Shown here one piece after another: positions 22,695 to 34,909 of a stretch of 64,000 bases of DNA (its first letter is position 1; each line of letters starts with the position of its first letter). Source of the stretch: Paraspadella gotoi (Eukaryota; Chaetognatha). The notes beneath the pieces were generated by a model. It did no database searches. It saw only the letters and a program-made list of their open reading frames with translations, and was not told where the DNA came from. The translations under genes were made by a program, and so were the position numbers. The DNA lies in contig CM119263.1 in assembly GCA_051294375.1 (NCBI GenBank), forward strand, positions 30,505,376 to 30,569,375, in the 5' to 3' direction.

Positions 22695-24731
22695 CTTAAA
22701 ATAATTTCATGTGGTTGAGCTTTAATGATGCTTTTTGTGATTATTAGGTTAAGGCTTAAGCTGTTACCATCTAGGAAAAAACTATCACATTTTTAGTTGA
22801 GGATATTTACTCGAAAACTTGTTTGATTTAAAAAAAATCAGAATATTTCCAATTCTATATTAAATTTCTTATCAGTAGCTTTATTCCATTTTTGTAGCTC
22901 AAATCGTTTAGAAGTTACAGGCAAAAAAAGATTGCTTCCTCAAATAAAAAATTGTAGAAAAAATCATATTTAATTTTTTAAAATTTTTAGTATTAGTTAT
23001 TTTTATTTCGAATTGAATTAATTATTTTTTTAAAATTTGGTAATGCTATAGGTATTACACCTTTTTTTTGGTTCATAAAGGTGCTCTTGTGGACGAACAT
23101 CAAGAACACGCAACCTCGGTCAAACCACATGACCTTACCAAACTTACCTCGCTCAATTCCCCCAACTTATTTATGGTCAAAACGTTGACCTTTATGGTCA
23201 AACGTTGACCTTTGTAAATACCATTGTAATAGACTTAGCATCTGAGCATTTTGACTGTTATTGTTTATAACGTTGTTGAAGAATAAATCATTCTTACTCT
23301 GAAACTTGTTGCGTCCACACTCTTTTAGTTTTCAGAATAGGGAAAGATGTGTAACATTGTAAGAGGGGCTGAAAATAATTGCGTTAAAGGTGTGGAAAAA
23401 AATTTCACCATCATACCTCAATTCGCTGTATGAGAGTATGCCCAGACAAATTCCGGCAGGAGTCGATGCCAAAGGAAGGCACACCAAATATTGAGAATGT
23501 TTTACATATATTTTATATAAAAATTATAAAATTATTTATTTCATAATTTTTTGTTGAATAAATTAACTTTTTAACAATTATATGATATATAAGAGCTGAC
23601 GTCGTTCTTAGAGATCGAGAAAGATTTTTTCAATGGAGATTTTTGTTCAAATCTAACTACCAAACAATACCAGTGGCTGCGCCAATACATGTAAATCGCT
23701 TTCAAGGGCTTAAGCTGAACTGTTACTGTGGCACTAATATTTTTTTTTCAACTTGCATCATTTAGGATTAAAAACCCGTTAAGGTAAAGAGGATTAAAGA
23801 AGAAAAAGTAGTAATGAAGGTATACTTAAATAGAATATGCTTGAATAGCATAGTCAATGTCAGTTTGTGCGGGGTGAAGTATTGAAGGATTCGAATCCTT
23901 AACAGTTCTATCGAAAGTTACAGTGAAAAAAATAAACGCAACTCCCAACAAAACCACCAGGGCTCAAACCTGAGCGTAAGTTTAGTGTAAGTACATATCT
24001 ATATGTTTATACTATGTAAATGAAAAAGTATGAATACAAAAATTTTAGATGAGCATTATTATACAATTTTATAAAAGATACATTTTAAAATACATAATAA
24101 ATATATTGGAATATATGTTTAATGCTGTACCCATTTTAAAAATTGTAATCTATCATTAGGAGACTATTTACCTTTGCAAATTGAAGATGCCCTGTCACTG
24201 TATTCTGATCCGATCCTGAGGCTCTACATGTGCAGCTATTGAACATTCAAAGCTTGTTAAGATAGCTGGTAAGATATTTAATAAGTCAAAAGAATATAAA
24301 AAGTAAGAATTCGGTAATATAAATAACGTTAGAGGGATAATTAAATTTAAAAAAAAATTAATATTTTATGTATAGTTTTTTTTAAATTCATAATTTTTAA
24401 AAATAGATTCGGGAAGAGATTGAAAAAATGAATAAAAATATTATTACAAGATTTTTAAATTGTTATGTTTTATTAGTTAAAAATAGCAAAAACTATAAAA
24501 ATTATGGTATGATGATGATGATGATGATTTTTAATGGTTTTTCCCTTATTTGACCCACTTATCATCAAAATATTGAAAAACGCATTTTATTTTGTGTAGA
24601 CTTTTTATAGGGTATCTAAATCCGCTCTTAAGAAAGAAAATTCTAAAAAAAAATTTTTTTTCATTGCCTATGCATTTATAAATATTTAAAGGATTTAATA
24701 TTATACTGTGCTTTATTAGTTAAAAAGTGAT
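22695..24731. other. AT-rich non-coding sequence upstream of module II
   Basis: No channel exon could be supported on the minus strand here, although S1-S5 of module II should lie upstream. Near 23,160-23,210 TGGTCAAACGTTGACC occurs as a short repeat. A GATGATGATGATGATGAT run starts a dispersed repeat at about 24,505-24,700 that recurs at 48,170-48,330 (inverted) and 63,690-63,960. Confidence 0.5.
23050..23355. mobile_element. Possible solo LTR
   Basis: About 300 bases of less AT-rich sequence end in short inverted repeats (TATTACACC at the left, GTGTAACA at the right) and contain an AATAAA at about 23,283 followed by CATTCTTACTCTGAAACTTG, the layout of a retroviral-type LTR. No internal region, primer-binding site or second copy is present. 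Target duplication is not clear. Confidence 0.25.
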
Positions 24732-25002
24732 ATTGAAGAGGCTCGTTTTACAGGGCGCCACACCCGCAGCGGTGTCACCTCGTGGCGACAGCGAGACAGC
24801 ATGTTCATGTAGTCCAGAGCTTTGGATCTGGCAGTAGGCCCATGCCTACAGGCGGGTTACCCGGTCCATCCCACTTTCTACATGACAACCTCAGGGCTCG
24901 AACCAGGGACGCATATTGGGATGGTGCATTAGTCCACTGAGCCACTGAGGCGCTGCAAAAGAAACAGCTTTAATCCATCTGTGTTGATAGGACCACCAGA
25001 CA
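24732..25002 (-). mobile_element. tRNA-derived SINE, family A, copy 1
   Basis: On the minus strand the segment reads GCCTCAGTGGCTCAGTGGAC (A-box-like) and CCTGGTTCGAGCCCTGAG (B-box-like), about 45 bases apart, as in a tRNA-related Pol III promoter. A 200-base tail without tRNA similarity follows. Nearly identical to 25,190-25,457. Confidence 0.7.
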
Positions 25003-25189
25003 GCCGCCCCCAGGACTCTTACATATGAGAGTATGAAGTAAGGGATGAAGCGCATGTCTCTCCGCTGAACCTCTCTTCATTCTGGTGGCCTTGCTTTGAG
25101 TGGCAGCTGCGTAGCTCAAACCACATCAAGGGCAGAGGAGTATTATCATGCCTGGTTGGTTGTGTGTTCATATCACATCGGGTTTACAA

Positions 25190-25457
25190 TTGAAGAGGCT
25201 GGTTTTACAGGGCGCCACACCCGCAGCGGTGTCACCTCGTGGCAACAGTGAGACAGCATGTTCATGTAGTCCAGAGCTTTGGATCTGGCAGTCAGCCTAT
25301 GCCTACCGGCGGGTTACCCGGTCCATCCCACTTTCTACATGACAACCTCAGGGCTCGAACCAGGGACGCACATTGGGATGGTGCATTAGTCCACTGAGCC
25401 ACTGAGGCGCTGCGAAAGAAACAGCTTTAATCCATCTGTGGTGATAGGACCACCAGA
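25190..25457 (-). mobile_element. tRNA-derived SINE, family A, copy 2
   Basis: Same orientation and structure as the copy 190 bases away, with only scattered substitutions. The two are either separate recent insertions or a local duplication with the spacer 25,003-25,189. Confidence 0.7.
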
Positions 25458-25468
25458 ATATTATATAA

Positions 25469-25655
25469 TGAAATTGGTACAACCAATATAAAAATTATCC
25501 ATTCATTTAATAAATAAGCTATCTTGCCCCTGACTTTGGACAGGCTTTGGTGGTTTAAGGCCTCCATCACTCTTACAAGATAATGACATAGCAGGTCCCT
25601 GCAAGCTTTCAATCAAGACTCTCTCACAGTCTCGTTTATTCACTCCCAGAGTATA
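25469..25655 (+). repeat. Dispersed repeat, 187 bp, second good copy
   Basis: Near-identical to 5,066-5,252 from ATGAAATTGGTACAACCAAT to CTCCCAGAGTA. Confidence 0.75.
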
Positions 25656-26085
25656 ATATAATATAAAAATTTTATATTATAGAACTCTTAATGATAAAAG
25701 TGATCAATTTTGGCCCGCCTTAATATCTAATGCAGGCTATACCTGTCCCTGCTAAATCCTAATACCTTTTTGATATTTACCTGGAGAGGTGAGACAATTA
25801 TCTATCTTGCTTGCAAATTTTGAAAGAAAAGTATATTCTAGGTCTTGTGTAAGGAGGGTTCAAGAGTCTGTGTAATAAAGGTAATTGTTATTACTTTAAT
25901 TTAATTTTACATGAAATGATATACTTATTTACCCTTTAGAATTGTTTTTGGCAGACATACTACAATAAGGTGATGATCTGAATAATAAAATGGAAGTACT
26001 TCAATGGAATTATAATTCAAATGTGTAATATTGGTATAAATTTGATTTGATTTGATTGTAAATAGTTGTTCCAAATTTAATAATT
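25656..26085. other. AT-rich, nothing recognised
   Basis: No gene or repeat could be supported. Confidence 0.5.
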
Positions 26086-28190
26086 GGTTCTAGTTGGTTG
26101 GCGACTTCGCCATGGCGAATGTCGCCAGGGCTTTGGCGATGTCGCCAGTCCCCCCACTGGCGACCTCGCCAGTGATAAAAGTAGCGAATATAATGAAAAG
26201 CGCAGCTAACACGGGGATGAGCATCACCTTCAGGCTCCTCTCCCAACCCTAACCCTAAACCAAACCTCCCGTTCAACTCTGTGCCTCTCCCTAACCCTAA
26301 CCGGGCCTGGGCTCCCGTACATCTCCATGCCTCAACCCTAACCCTAACTGCCTTTGATGCATCAACCACGGGCCCTCCCCAACCCTAACCCTAAACCAAG
26401 CCTTCCGTTCAACTCTGTGCCTCTCCCCTAACCCTAACCCAGGCTCAGCCTCCCGTACATCTCCGTGCCTCAACCCTAACCCTAACCGCCTTCGATGCAT
26501 CAACACGGGCCCTCCCCCAACCCTAACCCTAAACTAAGCCTCCCGTTCAACTCCATGCCTCTCCCCTAACCCTAACTCAGGCCCAGCCTCTGTACATCTC
26601 CGTGCCTCAACCCTAACCTAACCGCCTTCGATGCATCAACCATGGGTCCCTCCCGCAACCTAACCCTAAACCAAGCCTCCGTTCAACTCCATGCCTCTCC
26701 CCTAACCCTAAACCAGGCCCGGCTCCGTACATCTCCGTACCTCAACCCTAACCCTAATTGCCTTCGATATATAACCCACGGGCCTCTCTCCCAACCCTAA
26801 CCCTAACCGGGCCCAGGCCTCCCGTACATCTCCGTACCTCAACCCTAACCCTAATTGCCTTCGATATATAACCCACGGGCCTCTCTCCCACCCTAACCCT
26901 AAACCGGGCCCAGGCCTCCCGTACATCTCCGTGCCTCAACCCTAACCCTAACGCGGGCCTCTTGGTCATCAACAACACCCTCCCTACCCCTATCCTAAAA
27001 TTGACATTAATAATGCCTAAAATAAACTTAACTTAACTCAACCCTAACCCTAACCTAAATACTCAACCCTAACCCTAACTACTACCTACTCAACCCTAAC
27101 CCTAAACCAACTCAACCCTAACCCTAACCCTAATCTGAGTTATTTTAGGCGAAATTGCCATAACTAGAACGCTAGATGTAGTTCAGTGCGAAATCGCATT
27201 TGCTTAAACCCTAACCCTAACCTACACTACTCAACCCTAACCCTAACTCAAAAATCCAAACATATCTACTAAAACTACTCAACCCTAACCTAAAACACAA
27301 TTTGTAAACTCTCTAACCCTAACCCATGCTTTGATAACGATATTCAACCCTAACCCTAACCCTAACCTCGAGAATCTCATACGTCAAGCTAAAAAATGCA
27401 TTTGTAAACTCTCAAACCCTAACCCTAACTCAAAAATCCAAACATACCTACTAAAACTACTCAACCCTAACCCTAAAACACAATTTGTAAACTCTCTAAC
27501 CCTAACCCATGCTTTGATAACGATATTCAACCTAACCTCGAGAATCTCATACGTCAAGCTAAAAAATGCATTTGTAAACTCTCAAACCCTAACCCTAACT
27601 CAAAAACTCAATACGTCCTTATTTTTATGTTTTGTAAACTCTTCAACCCTAACCCTAGCTAAAAAACGCGTTTGTAAACTCCCTAACCCTAACCCTAACT
27701 CGAAAAACTGAATACGTCCTTATTTTTATATTTTGTAAACTCTTCAACCCTAACCCTAGCTAAAAAAACGCGTTTGTAAACTCCCAAACCCTAACCCTAA
27801 CTAAAAAAATTCAATATGTCCATATTTTATATTTTGTAAACTCTTCAACCCTAACCCTAGCTAAAAACGCGTTTGTAAACTCCCTAACCCTAACTCGAAA
27901 AACTCAATACGTCCTTATTTTTATATTTTGTAAACTCTTCAACCCTAACCCTAGCTAAAAAACGCGTTTGTAAACTCCCTAACCCTAACCCTAACTCGAA
28001 AAACTCAATACGTCCTTATTTTTATATTTTGTAAACTCTTCAACCCTAACCCTAGCCAGAATCTCATACATTGTATTTATTTTCATTTAAATATCAACGT
28101 AAACTGCTAAACCCTAACCCTGTAGTTCAAATATTAGTATTTTTTACCATGTGTAAACTGCTCAACCCTAACCCGTAGTACAAATATTAC
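26086..28190 (+). repeat. Telomere-like CCCTAA array with foldback-element end
   Basis: It starts with the element end GGTTCTAGTTGGTTGGCGAC and GCCATGGCGA, then about 2 kb in which CCCTAACCCTAA units alternate with short unique spacers. In the first kilobase the spacers are CCTCCCGTACATCTCCGTGC and TTCGATGCATCAAC; after 27.2 kb they are TTTGTAAACTC and AAAAACGCG. The first 1.1 kb is a direct copy of 32,740-33,720. Because the arrays are interrupted and flanked by unique DNA on both sides, this is interstitial and not a chromosome end. Confidence 0.85.
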
Positions 28191-29271
28191 TATTTTTGAT
28201 TTCGTAGTACTTTCTTTGTTGCCTGCCGTGTGCACGCCTAAAATCGGCCTGTACGAGGTTCCAACGCAATAGGATCCTATGTTAAACGCCTTTCATTGTT
28301 TGGCTCCCGGGACAAAAATTTTTTCTCCCTAAACAGAGGTTCTTATATATTTGGGGAATGGGTCTGGCTTTTTCTGGAAATTTGAGTGTCTCACCTACCC
28401 TTATAAGAGAGCCTCTTTAACGTTATTCCTATTGGGTTGGAACCTCGTAGTGAATCGAATTTCCTATGTTGTAGAGGCAGGCAGCGGGTATCGGTGCCCG
28501 AGCCGTGGCTTGGGACTGAGAGCCATCGTTGTCTGCGTCGACTTGATCGCCCGGGAGACGGGCATTGGTCCTTGACCGTCACGGCCTCCTCCGCCAGGAT
28601 ATCCGGGTAGGAGGGGGCAACGACGGGCACCGTATTTCGATAGACCATGGTGGTTCTTCGGCGGTCACCGGCGATCGTCGACCGCAGATTTGAGATTCCC
28701 GCCGCTGATCGAGGGCAGCGCTGGCTGGGCAACGGTCACAACACGATAGACGGATTTTTCGGCGATCACCGGCGATCGTCGACCGCAGATTTGAGATTCC
28801 CGTGGTTGATCGAGGCAAGCAAGACGGAGACGGTGTTAAAAAAAGTGGTGCATGCGTGGGATTCGATCCCGTGATTCGCCGTGATCGCGGGGGAGAATTT
28901 CATGAAACGGTGAACGTTGGACCCGAGTTCGTTCGCTCGTGCTCATTTACGGGTAATGGGGATGTCGTAGGTTAAGAGAAAAGTCGCGGCCCACGCCTTT
29001 TCTCTGTCCCGCGCCGTCGCCAATTATTCGTCTATAAATAAGCGCGGGTATCGAACCTGTGACTCGCCGTGACTCCGTCAGGGCGATCGCTTCTCGAAGG
29101 GAAAAATATAGGCGATCGGCGAACCTGGGTTCTTTCGCTCCCTCGCCGAATTACAGTGTATATTTACGAGTAACGATGTCGTCGGTTACGGGAAAAGTCG
29201 CGGCCAAGGCTTTTCTCAATGTCCCGCGCCGTCGTCAATTATTCGTATTTATATAAGCGCGGAGAAGGATC

Positions 29272-29440
29272 CTTTGACTCGCCGTGACTCCGTCAGGGCG
29301 ATCGCGGGGGAAAAAATATATAAAATATTGTAAAAAAGTCGTGCCTGCTCGGGATCGAACCCGTGACTCGCCGTGACTCCGTCAGGGCGATCTCGGAGAA
29401 AATTTCAGGCCCGAGCGAGCACGGTCGCGAGAGGAATGAA
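29272..29440 (+). repeat. Direct repeat flanking 2.9 kb, copy 1
   Basis: About 170 bases (GACTCGCCGTGACTCCGTCA, then an AAAAATATATAAAATATT stretch, then GCCTGCTCGGGATCGAACCC) are repeated in the same orientation at 32,346-32,524. The pair brackets the broken frames at 30-31.5 kb as a long terminal repeat would, but TG...CA ends are not evident. Confidence 0.6.
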
Positions 29441-30041
29441 AAAAAGTAGTTCCGTCAGTCTTCGGTGAACATCGGACCCGGGTTCATTCGCTCATTCACC
29501 GAAAAGTCAAATAATGCTAAAATATGACAAAAATACCCGCGAACTGGAAAAGCCCGGTAAAAATGTCGGATACACACATGTTTCGGGACTGGGTTCTCTC
29601 GTTCATGCGCCGCCATTTTTGTATTCATACGCGAATCATTTCTCAGTAATAATAAAGAACGGCAAGGAAATAGAGGATGGTAAAGGACGGAATAGTGCAA
29701 AAAGCACGAAAAAAACGCTAAATGTTGGAATGAAAGCGTTATACTCGGCCGCGGGTCGGTCTCGGTCTCGGTCTTGGTCTCGTCGGAAAAAAAAGGATGG
29801 AAAGCGCGGAAAAGCGCGAATATAGAACGAAGTCAAATGTCCCCGGTGTCGGTCTCGATCGTCGGGGAAGGGAAAAAAAGGACGGTAAAGTCGCCCAAGC
29901 TTTCCCGGGGTGACCTTATAAAAATTCGTTTCTCTACCGTGACCTGAGAAGCGAATGAGCCAGGCAGTAAGTGACCATAGTTCACGGTAGGCTATGAGCG
30001 ATCTCGCAGCAAGGGATCGATCAGTTTGTGTTTTTGCTAAC

Positions 30042-30539
30042 TATGGATCATTTTACTTGCCTCGAATGTAAAAAAAATTACCCACGAGAAACCCGCGGGA
30101 AAGGAATAACTTGGGCAAAATCCACGAACAAAAAATGGGTAAAAAATTCGCTGTGGGAAAGAGACTGCTTACCCGTGTCCCGAAAATGAATGCAATGGTT
30201 GCAGCGCAACCTATGCACGACTTCGTGAACATTTTGGAACACGCACGGGTTCCGAATGACGACGCTTTCAGCTACGGAGGGAGAGGACTTCGCAGGCGCG
30301 CAAGACAAAAACTGTGCGCTATTCTAGATGGAAAAAACTGGCCTGATGCCCCTGCATCGCCCGCTAATGAGATTCCCACGAACCCGGAGAAAATAACGAC
30401 AACGGCCTCGGAGCAGATAGAGGGGACGGTAGTGGCGGAACCGGCTGTTGATACTTCTTATGATCTCTCTACCCCTTCCAACAGCCATCTTCTTCCACAA
30501 CTCGGTCCGGTCTCCTGTGGTTCGTACTCCTTCTCCTAA
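30042..30539 (+). pseudogene. Broken frame with zinc-finger-like cysteines
   Basis: An ATG at 30,042 begins MDHFTCLECKKNY and stops after 48 codons. An overlapping frame carries YPCPENECNGCSATY and LREHFG, a possible CCHH-type finger, and a third runs to 30,539 with a Pro/Thr-rich stretch. The three look like one reading frame cut by single-base indels. N-terminal zinc fingers followed by a Pro-rich linker occur in several mobile-element proteins, but no catalytic domain is recognised. Indels may be sequencing errors in this poorly assembled region. Confidence 0.35.
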
Positions 30540-30639
30540 GGTAATTCGTAGGGAGGGGAGGGTACAGTAGGTACACGCGCTGGAAAATTTCGGAAGGGGC
30601 CTGTTCACGGGGTAATAACCTTTTTCCCTGCTTACAGAT

Positions 30640-31471
30640 TCCCCAAGCTAAACTCCCGGATGATCTACGTAGTTGGATGGACGACCGCTACTCTCGCGCT
30701 ACCGGTGTCTGCGTATTCTGTTCACATTGGCCGGTTCATGGCTTTCTGCCATCCTTTCAGCGCGGAATACGCCTTTGAAGCAAAAAAGCTTGAAAAGTTT
30801 TGTCCCTATCGACGGTCCCTACTACGCGCAGTGTAGCGGTCTCCAGCCTCGGAAAGTCTACGTAGTGTACCTCGTCGCCGCCGCCGGAATATGAGCCGTC
30901 AGAGATGGATAGGCTGATCTGGGATGACATCCGGCGCGTGACACAAAGGCAAAAACGCGTCAGACAGACCAAGGTTACCCTGACCAAAAACCGGTAGGAC
31001 AGATTTAAAGTCACTACGTCCCCTCTTTCGGAACCCACGAGACGACTATCGCTTCTTGGACATCTCTCGGTCGGCAAAGAAGCGAGCTATAACACGGACT
31101 GAATACAATTTCGTCTCGGCATATGTAGCTTTGAAGGTGTTCTCCCAACAAAATGCAAAACGGCTGGGAAATCTTGCCCGCCTTACCCTCTCATCAATCT
31201 ACAAAGCGCGGGGGTGAGCGGAAAGTCCGGGCCTTGGGTAGTGCAGGTCCGAATGGCGACAAAGATTAAAGCTCCGGATGCATATGTGATAAATGATCCC
31301 TGTCGAAGGGGCTTCTGCTACGTTTTATTCGCACATACGTCCTTCTCTCAAACAGTCGCAGCCTCACGGTATCTATTTCCGCAGTATGATGGCCAGGCTC
31401 GGGGCACCTCGGCCTTTGCCGCTATCCTTCGGACCTTCGCTAGGTCCCGGGAATTGATGGTTTCAACATAA
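30640..31471 (+). pseudogene. Broken frame, unknown protein of the GC-rich element
   Basis: Frames that look coding succeed each other with shifts: one with DDLRSWMDDRYSR and a CVFC pair, one with AEYAFEAKKLEKFCPYRR, one with DDIRRVTQRQKRV and later DYRFLDISRSAKK, and a last one ending at 31,471 (CRRGFCYVLFAH, SRYLFPQYDG). The inverted copy at 37.2-38.0 kb preserves the middle part with different frameshifts, which supports an original coding sequence. I recognise no family. Confidence 0.35.
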
Positions 31472-32345
31472 CAACCTCTACGGCGTGCTGTGGCCTCGGC
31501 AGGCGCTGAGGACGCCGGAACGGACAGGCAGCGCTTGCCCAGGCGCTGGGTCACACGCAAGTGATTCAGCGTCAGTTTTACCTTCGCGGATCGGATGCAC
31601 AAAAAGTCCGAATCATCGGAAGTTGACGACTAGTTACTCGCGAATTCGGCCAGGAGAAGTCATGGAAAAAACGTTTACGGCCGCGTAAACTTGATCCGTC
31701 AGACTCACCAACTGGGTCGGGGGGTCGGAAGAGGGTACGGGGATGTAGCTTTGACTGTTTCCTTTTGATGCCTAAAGATTCATGCCCAATTAATGCATAG
31801 TAATAAACATGTATTTTAATTTCCAATGTTGAGGACTCCATGGTGAAGTAACAAAAAGTAGGGTGAAGTCCCGTCCCCGTGTAGCTAGTTTTAAACACGC
31901 GGGACAGGCATGAAAAGCAAGACCGGCCGCGGGGTTGGTCTCGAATGAAAGATGGTATGGAAATAGCTGAGTGGTGTCCCGTGGTGGGACTAGCGGCTTC
32001 CGAGCATAGTTATAGCAAAAAACAAGTTTCACGCCTTGCAGGAAACAGGCGGACGGGTATATAAAAGCATGCCAGCCGTGGGATTGCTCTAGAATGAAAG
32101 ATATTGAGAAGACCGAGCGGTGTCCCACAGTGGACTGCGGCTTCCTAGGCATGGGTATTTGATCGAGAAAGCCGAGCGGTGCTCCCATGGCGGGACTGCG
32201 GCCTCCAATCGTCGGTAATACATGCCGTCGAACCATTGGGTAGTTCGGGTCCGAGAGTCGACTCGACTACTCCTCTACGGGCACGTCTGGGTAAGGGGAA
32301 GTTCTTTCTCTGAGCCTAAGTATTGCTCTTGGTTGTCCGCGTGTG
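31472..32345 (+). other. GC-rich element, repeats without clear coding
   Basis: Contains repeated words GCGGTGTCCCACAGTGG, GCGGCTTCC and TCGAATGAAAGATGGTATGG, and at 32,200-32,330 one inverted unit of the 245-bp satellite found at 34.9-35.9 kb. Inverted partner at 36.35-37.2 kb. Confidence 0.5.
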
Positions 32346-32524
32346 ATTCGAACCCGTGACTCGCTGTGACTCCGTCAGGGCGATCGCGGGGAAAAAATAT
32401 ATAAAATATTTGTAAAAAAGTCGTGCCTGCTCGGGATTGGAACCGTGACTCACCGTGACTCCGTCAGGGCGATCTCAGGAGAAAATTTCAGGCCGAGGGA
32501 GCACGGTCGCGAAAGGAATGAAAG
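32346..32524 (+). repeat. Direct repeat, copy 2
   Basis: Same orientation as 29,272-29,440, about 170 bases, with a few substitutions and indels. Confidence 0.6.
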
Positions 32525-32615
32525 ATGGTATTGAGAAGACCTGAGCGGTGTCCCACAGTGGGACTGCGGCTTCCTAGGCATGGGTATTTGATTGAGAAGC
32601 CGGAGCGTGACGGCT

Positions 32616-32715
32616 NNNNNNNNNNNNNNNNNNNNNNNNNNNNNNNNNNNNNNNNNNNNNNNNNNNNNNNNNNNNNNNNNNNNNNNNNNNNNNNNNNNNN
32701 NNNNNNNNNNNNNNN
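32616..32715. other. Assembly gap (100 N)
   Basis: A run of exactly 100 N, a usual placeholder for a gap of unknown length, at the inner edge of the GC-rich segment. Confidence 1.
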
Positions 32716-34860
32716 GCCGGCGTTCACGCACGAGTTCAGGTGTGGTTCTAGTTGTTGGCGACTTCGCATGGCGATGTCGCCAGGGCTTTGGCGATGTCGC
32801 AGTCCCCCACTGGCGACTCGCCAGTGATAAAAGTAGGGAATATAATGAAAAGCCGCAGCTCACGGGATGAGCATCACCTTACAGGCTCCTCTCCCAAACC
32901 CTAACCTAAACCAAAGCCTCCCGTTCAACTCTGTGCCTCTCCCCTAACCCTAACCCGGGCCTGGGCCTGCCCGTACATCTCCATGCCTCAACCCTAACCC
33001 TAACTGCCTTTGATGCATCAACCACGGGCCCTCCCCAACCCTAACCCTAAACCAAGCCTTCCGTTAACTCTGGCTCTCCCCTAACCCTAACCCAGGCTCA
33101 GCCTCCGTACATCTCCGTGCCTCAACCCTAACCCTAACCGCCTTCGATGCATCAACCACGGGGCCCCCCCCCAACCCTAACCTAAACTAAGCTCCCCGTT
33201 CACTCCATGCTCTCCCCTAACCCTAACTCAGGCCCAGCCTCCTGTACATCTCCGTCCTCAACCCTAACCCTAACGCCTTCGATGCATCAACATGGTCCCT
33301 CCCCAACCACTAACCCTAAACCAAGCCTCCGTTCAACCCATGCCTCTCCCTAACCTAAACCAGGCCGGCCTCCCGTACATCTCCGTACCTCAACCCTAAC
33401 CCTAATTGCCTTCGATATATAACCCACGGCTCTCTCCCAACCCTAACCCTAACCGGGCCCAGGCTCCGTACATCTCCGCCCTCAACCCTAACTAGCCTCT
33501 AACCCAGTCTAACCTACACGCAGGCTGCCTCGTCTACAACCCTCGCCCTCATCAACAACACCCTCCTATCCCTATCCCTAAAATGACATTAATAATAAGC
33601 CTAAAATAAACTATACTTAACTCAACCCTACCTAACCCTAAACTACTCAACCCTACCCTAACTACTACCTATCAACCCTAAACCCTAAACCAACTCAACC
33701 CTAACCCTAACCCTAAACTGAGTTTATTTTAGGCAAAATCGCCATAACTAGAACCTAGATGTAGTCACAGCTAAATCGCCAAATGGCGGGGCGTCATGGC
33801 TAAGTCGCGATTTGGCGATTTCGCACTGAACTACATCTAGCGTTCTAGTTATGGCGATTTGAGCCTAAACTAAACTCAGATTAGGGTAGGGTTAGGGTTG
33901 AGTTGGTTAGGGTAGGGTTGAGTAGGTAGTGGTTAGGGTTGAGTAGTTTAGGGTTAGGGTTGATAGTTTAGGTTGGTTAGGGTTGAGTTAAGTTAAGTTT
34001 ATTTTAGGCTTATTATTAATGTCATTTAGGGATAGGGGTAGGGAGGGTGTTGTTGATGACCAGAGCCCGCGTTAGGTTAGGGTGAGGCACGGAGGATGTA
34101 CAGAGGCCTGGGCCGGTTTTAGGGTTAGGTTGGGAAGAAGGGCCCGTGGGTTATATATCGAAGGCAATTAGGGTTAGGGTTGAGGTACGGAGATGTACGG
34201 GAGGCCTGGGCCCGGTTTAGGGTTAGGGTTGGGAGAGAGGCCCGTGGTTATATATCGAAGGCAATTAGGGTTAGGTTGAGGTAACGGAGATGTACGGGAG
34301 GCCGGCCTGGTTAGGGTTAGGGGAGAGGCATGGAGTTGAACGGAGGCTTGGTTTAGAGGTTAGGGTTGCGGGAGGGACCCATGGTTGATGCATCGAAGGC
34401 GGTTAGGGTTAGGGTTGAGGCACGGAGATTGTACGGAGGCTGAGCCTGGTTAGGGTTAGGGGAGAGGCACAGAGTTGAACGGAAGGCTTGGTTAGGGTTA
34501 GCGGTTGGGGGAGGGGCCCGTGGTTGATGCATCAAAGGCGTTAGGGTTAGGGTTGAGGCATGGAGATGTACGGAGGCCCAGCCCGGGTTAGGGTTAGGGG
34601 AGAGGCACAGAGTTGAACGGGAGGTTTGTTTAGGGTTAGGGTTGGGAGAGGAGCTGAGGTGATGCTCATCCCCGTGTTAGCTGCGTTTTTCAATTATATT
34701 CGCTACTTTTATCACTGGCGAGGTCGCCAGTGGGGGGACTGGCGACATCGCCAAAGCTGGCGATATCGCCATGGCGAAGTCGCCAACCAACTAGAACCAC
34801 ACCTGCAACTCGTGCGTGAATCGCCGCGACATCGCTATTTGAATGAACTACAACTTAGGT
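32716..34860. mobile_element. Foldback element with telomere-like arms
   Basis: The left arm runs GTGGTTCTAGTTG, GGCGACTTCGC, GATAAAAGTAGGGAATATAA and then CCCTAA units. The centre (33,720-33,870) is a 150-base palindrome (CATAACTAGAACCTAGATG and its complement). The right arm carries TTAGGG units and ends GCGAAGTCGCCAACCAACTA, then AACTACAACTT. The arms are about 1 kb each, so the whole element is one long hairpin. The telomere-like array is part of the element. The left tip is lost in the N gap. Confidence 0.8.
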
Positions 34861-34909
34861 TCTACGTGAGTTTCGTCAATGTCAAGCCTAACCTAGCCCT
34901 TGTTCAATC

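Larger units (their letters stand above)
28200..32615 (+). other. GC-rich segment of unknown origin with broken frames
   Basis: Composition jumps from AT-rich to GC-rich at about 28.2 kb and stays so up to the N gap. There are repeated words around GTGACTCGCCGTGACTCCGT, three or more CTCGGGATCGAACCCGTGAC-type segments resembling tRNA T-arms but not foldable into whole tRNAs by eye, and several broken coding frames (below). Part of it (about 30,418-32,600) is repeated inverted at 35,946-38,247. It sits between telomere-like blocks. No recombinase, reverse transcriptase or viral core motif was recognised. Confidence 0.6.

Noticed and set aside
24505-24545. CRISPR array or regulatory array at the GATGAT run
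   Set aside because: It is a simple trinucleotide run in a eukaryotic dispersed repeat; there are no regular spacers and no cas-like genes.
26010-27711. Open frames rich in Pro-Asn or Gly-Leu
   Set aside because: They arise from CCCTAA units whose six-base length keeps a frame open.
26086-28190. Chromosome end (telomere)
   Set aside because: The array is interrupted by spacers, inverted copies exist, and unique DNA continues on both sides; it belongs to a foldback element.
28850-29400. tRNA genes at GATCGAACCCGTGAC-type words
   Set aside because: Only a T-arm-like segment is present; no acceptor stem or anticodon arm can be paired by eye.
30111-30539. A single intact 142-codon gene
   Set aside because: Zinc-finger-like cysteines lie in the two other frames at the same place, so the frame is probably shifted and only part of the original.
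32450-32870. Open frames crossing the second gap
   Set aside because: They are open only because N codons contain no stops.
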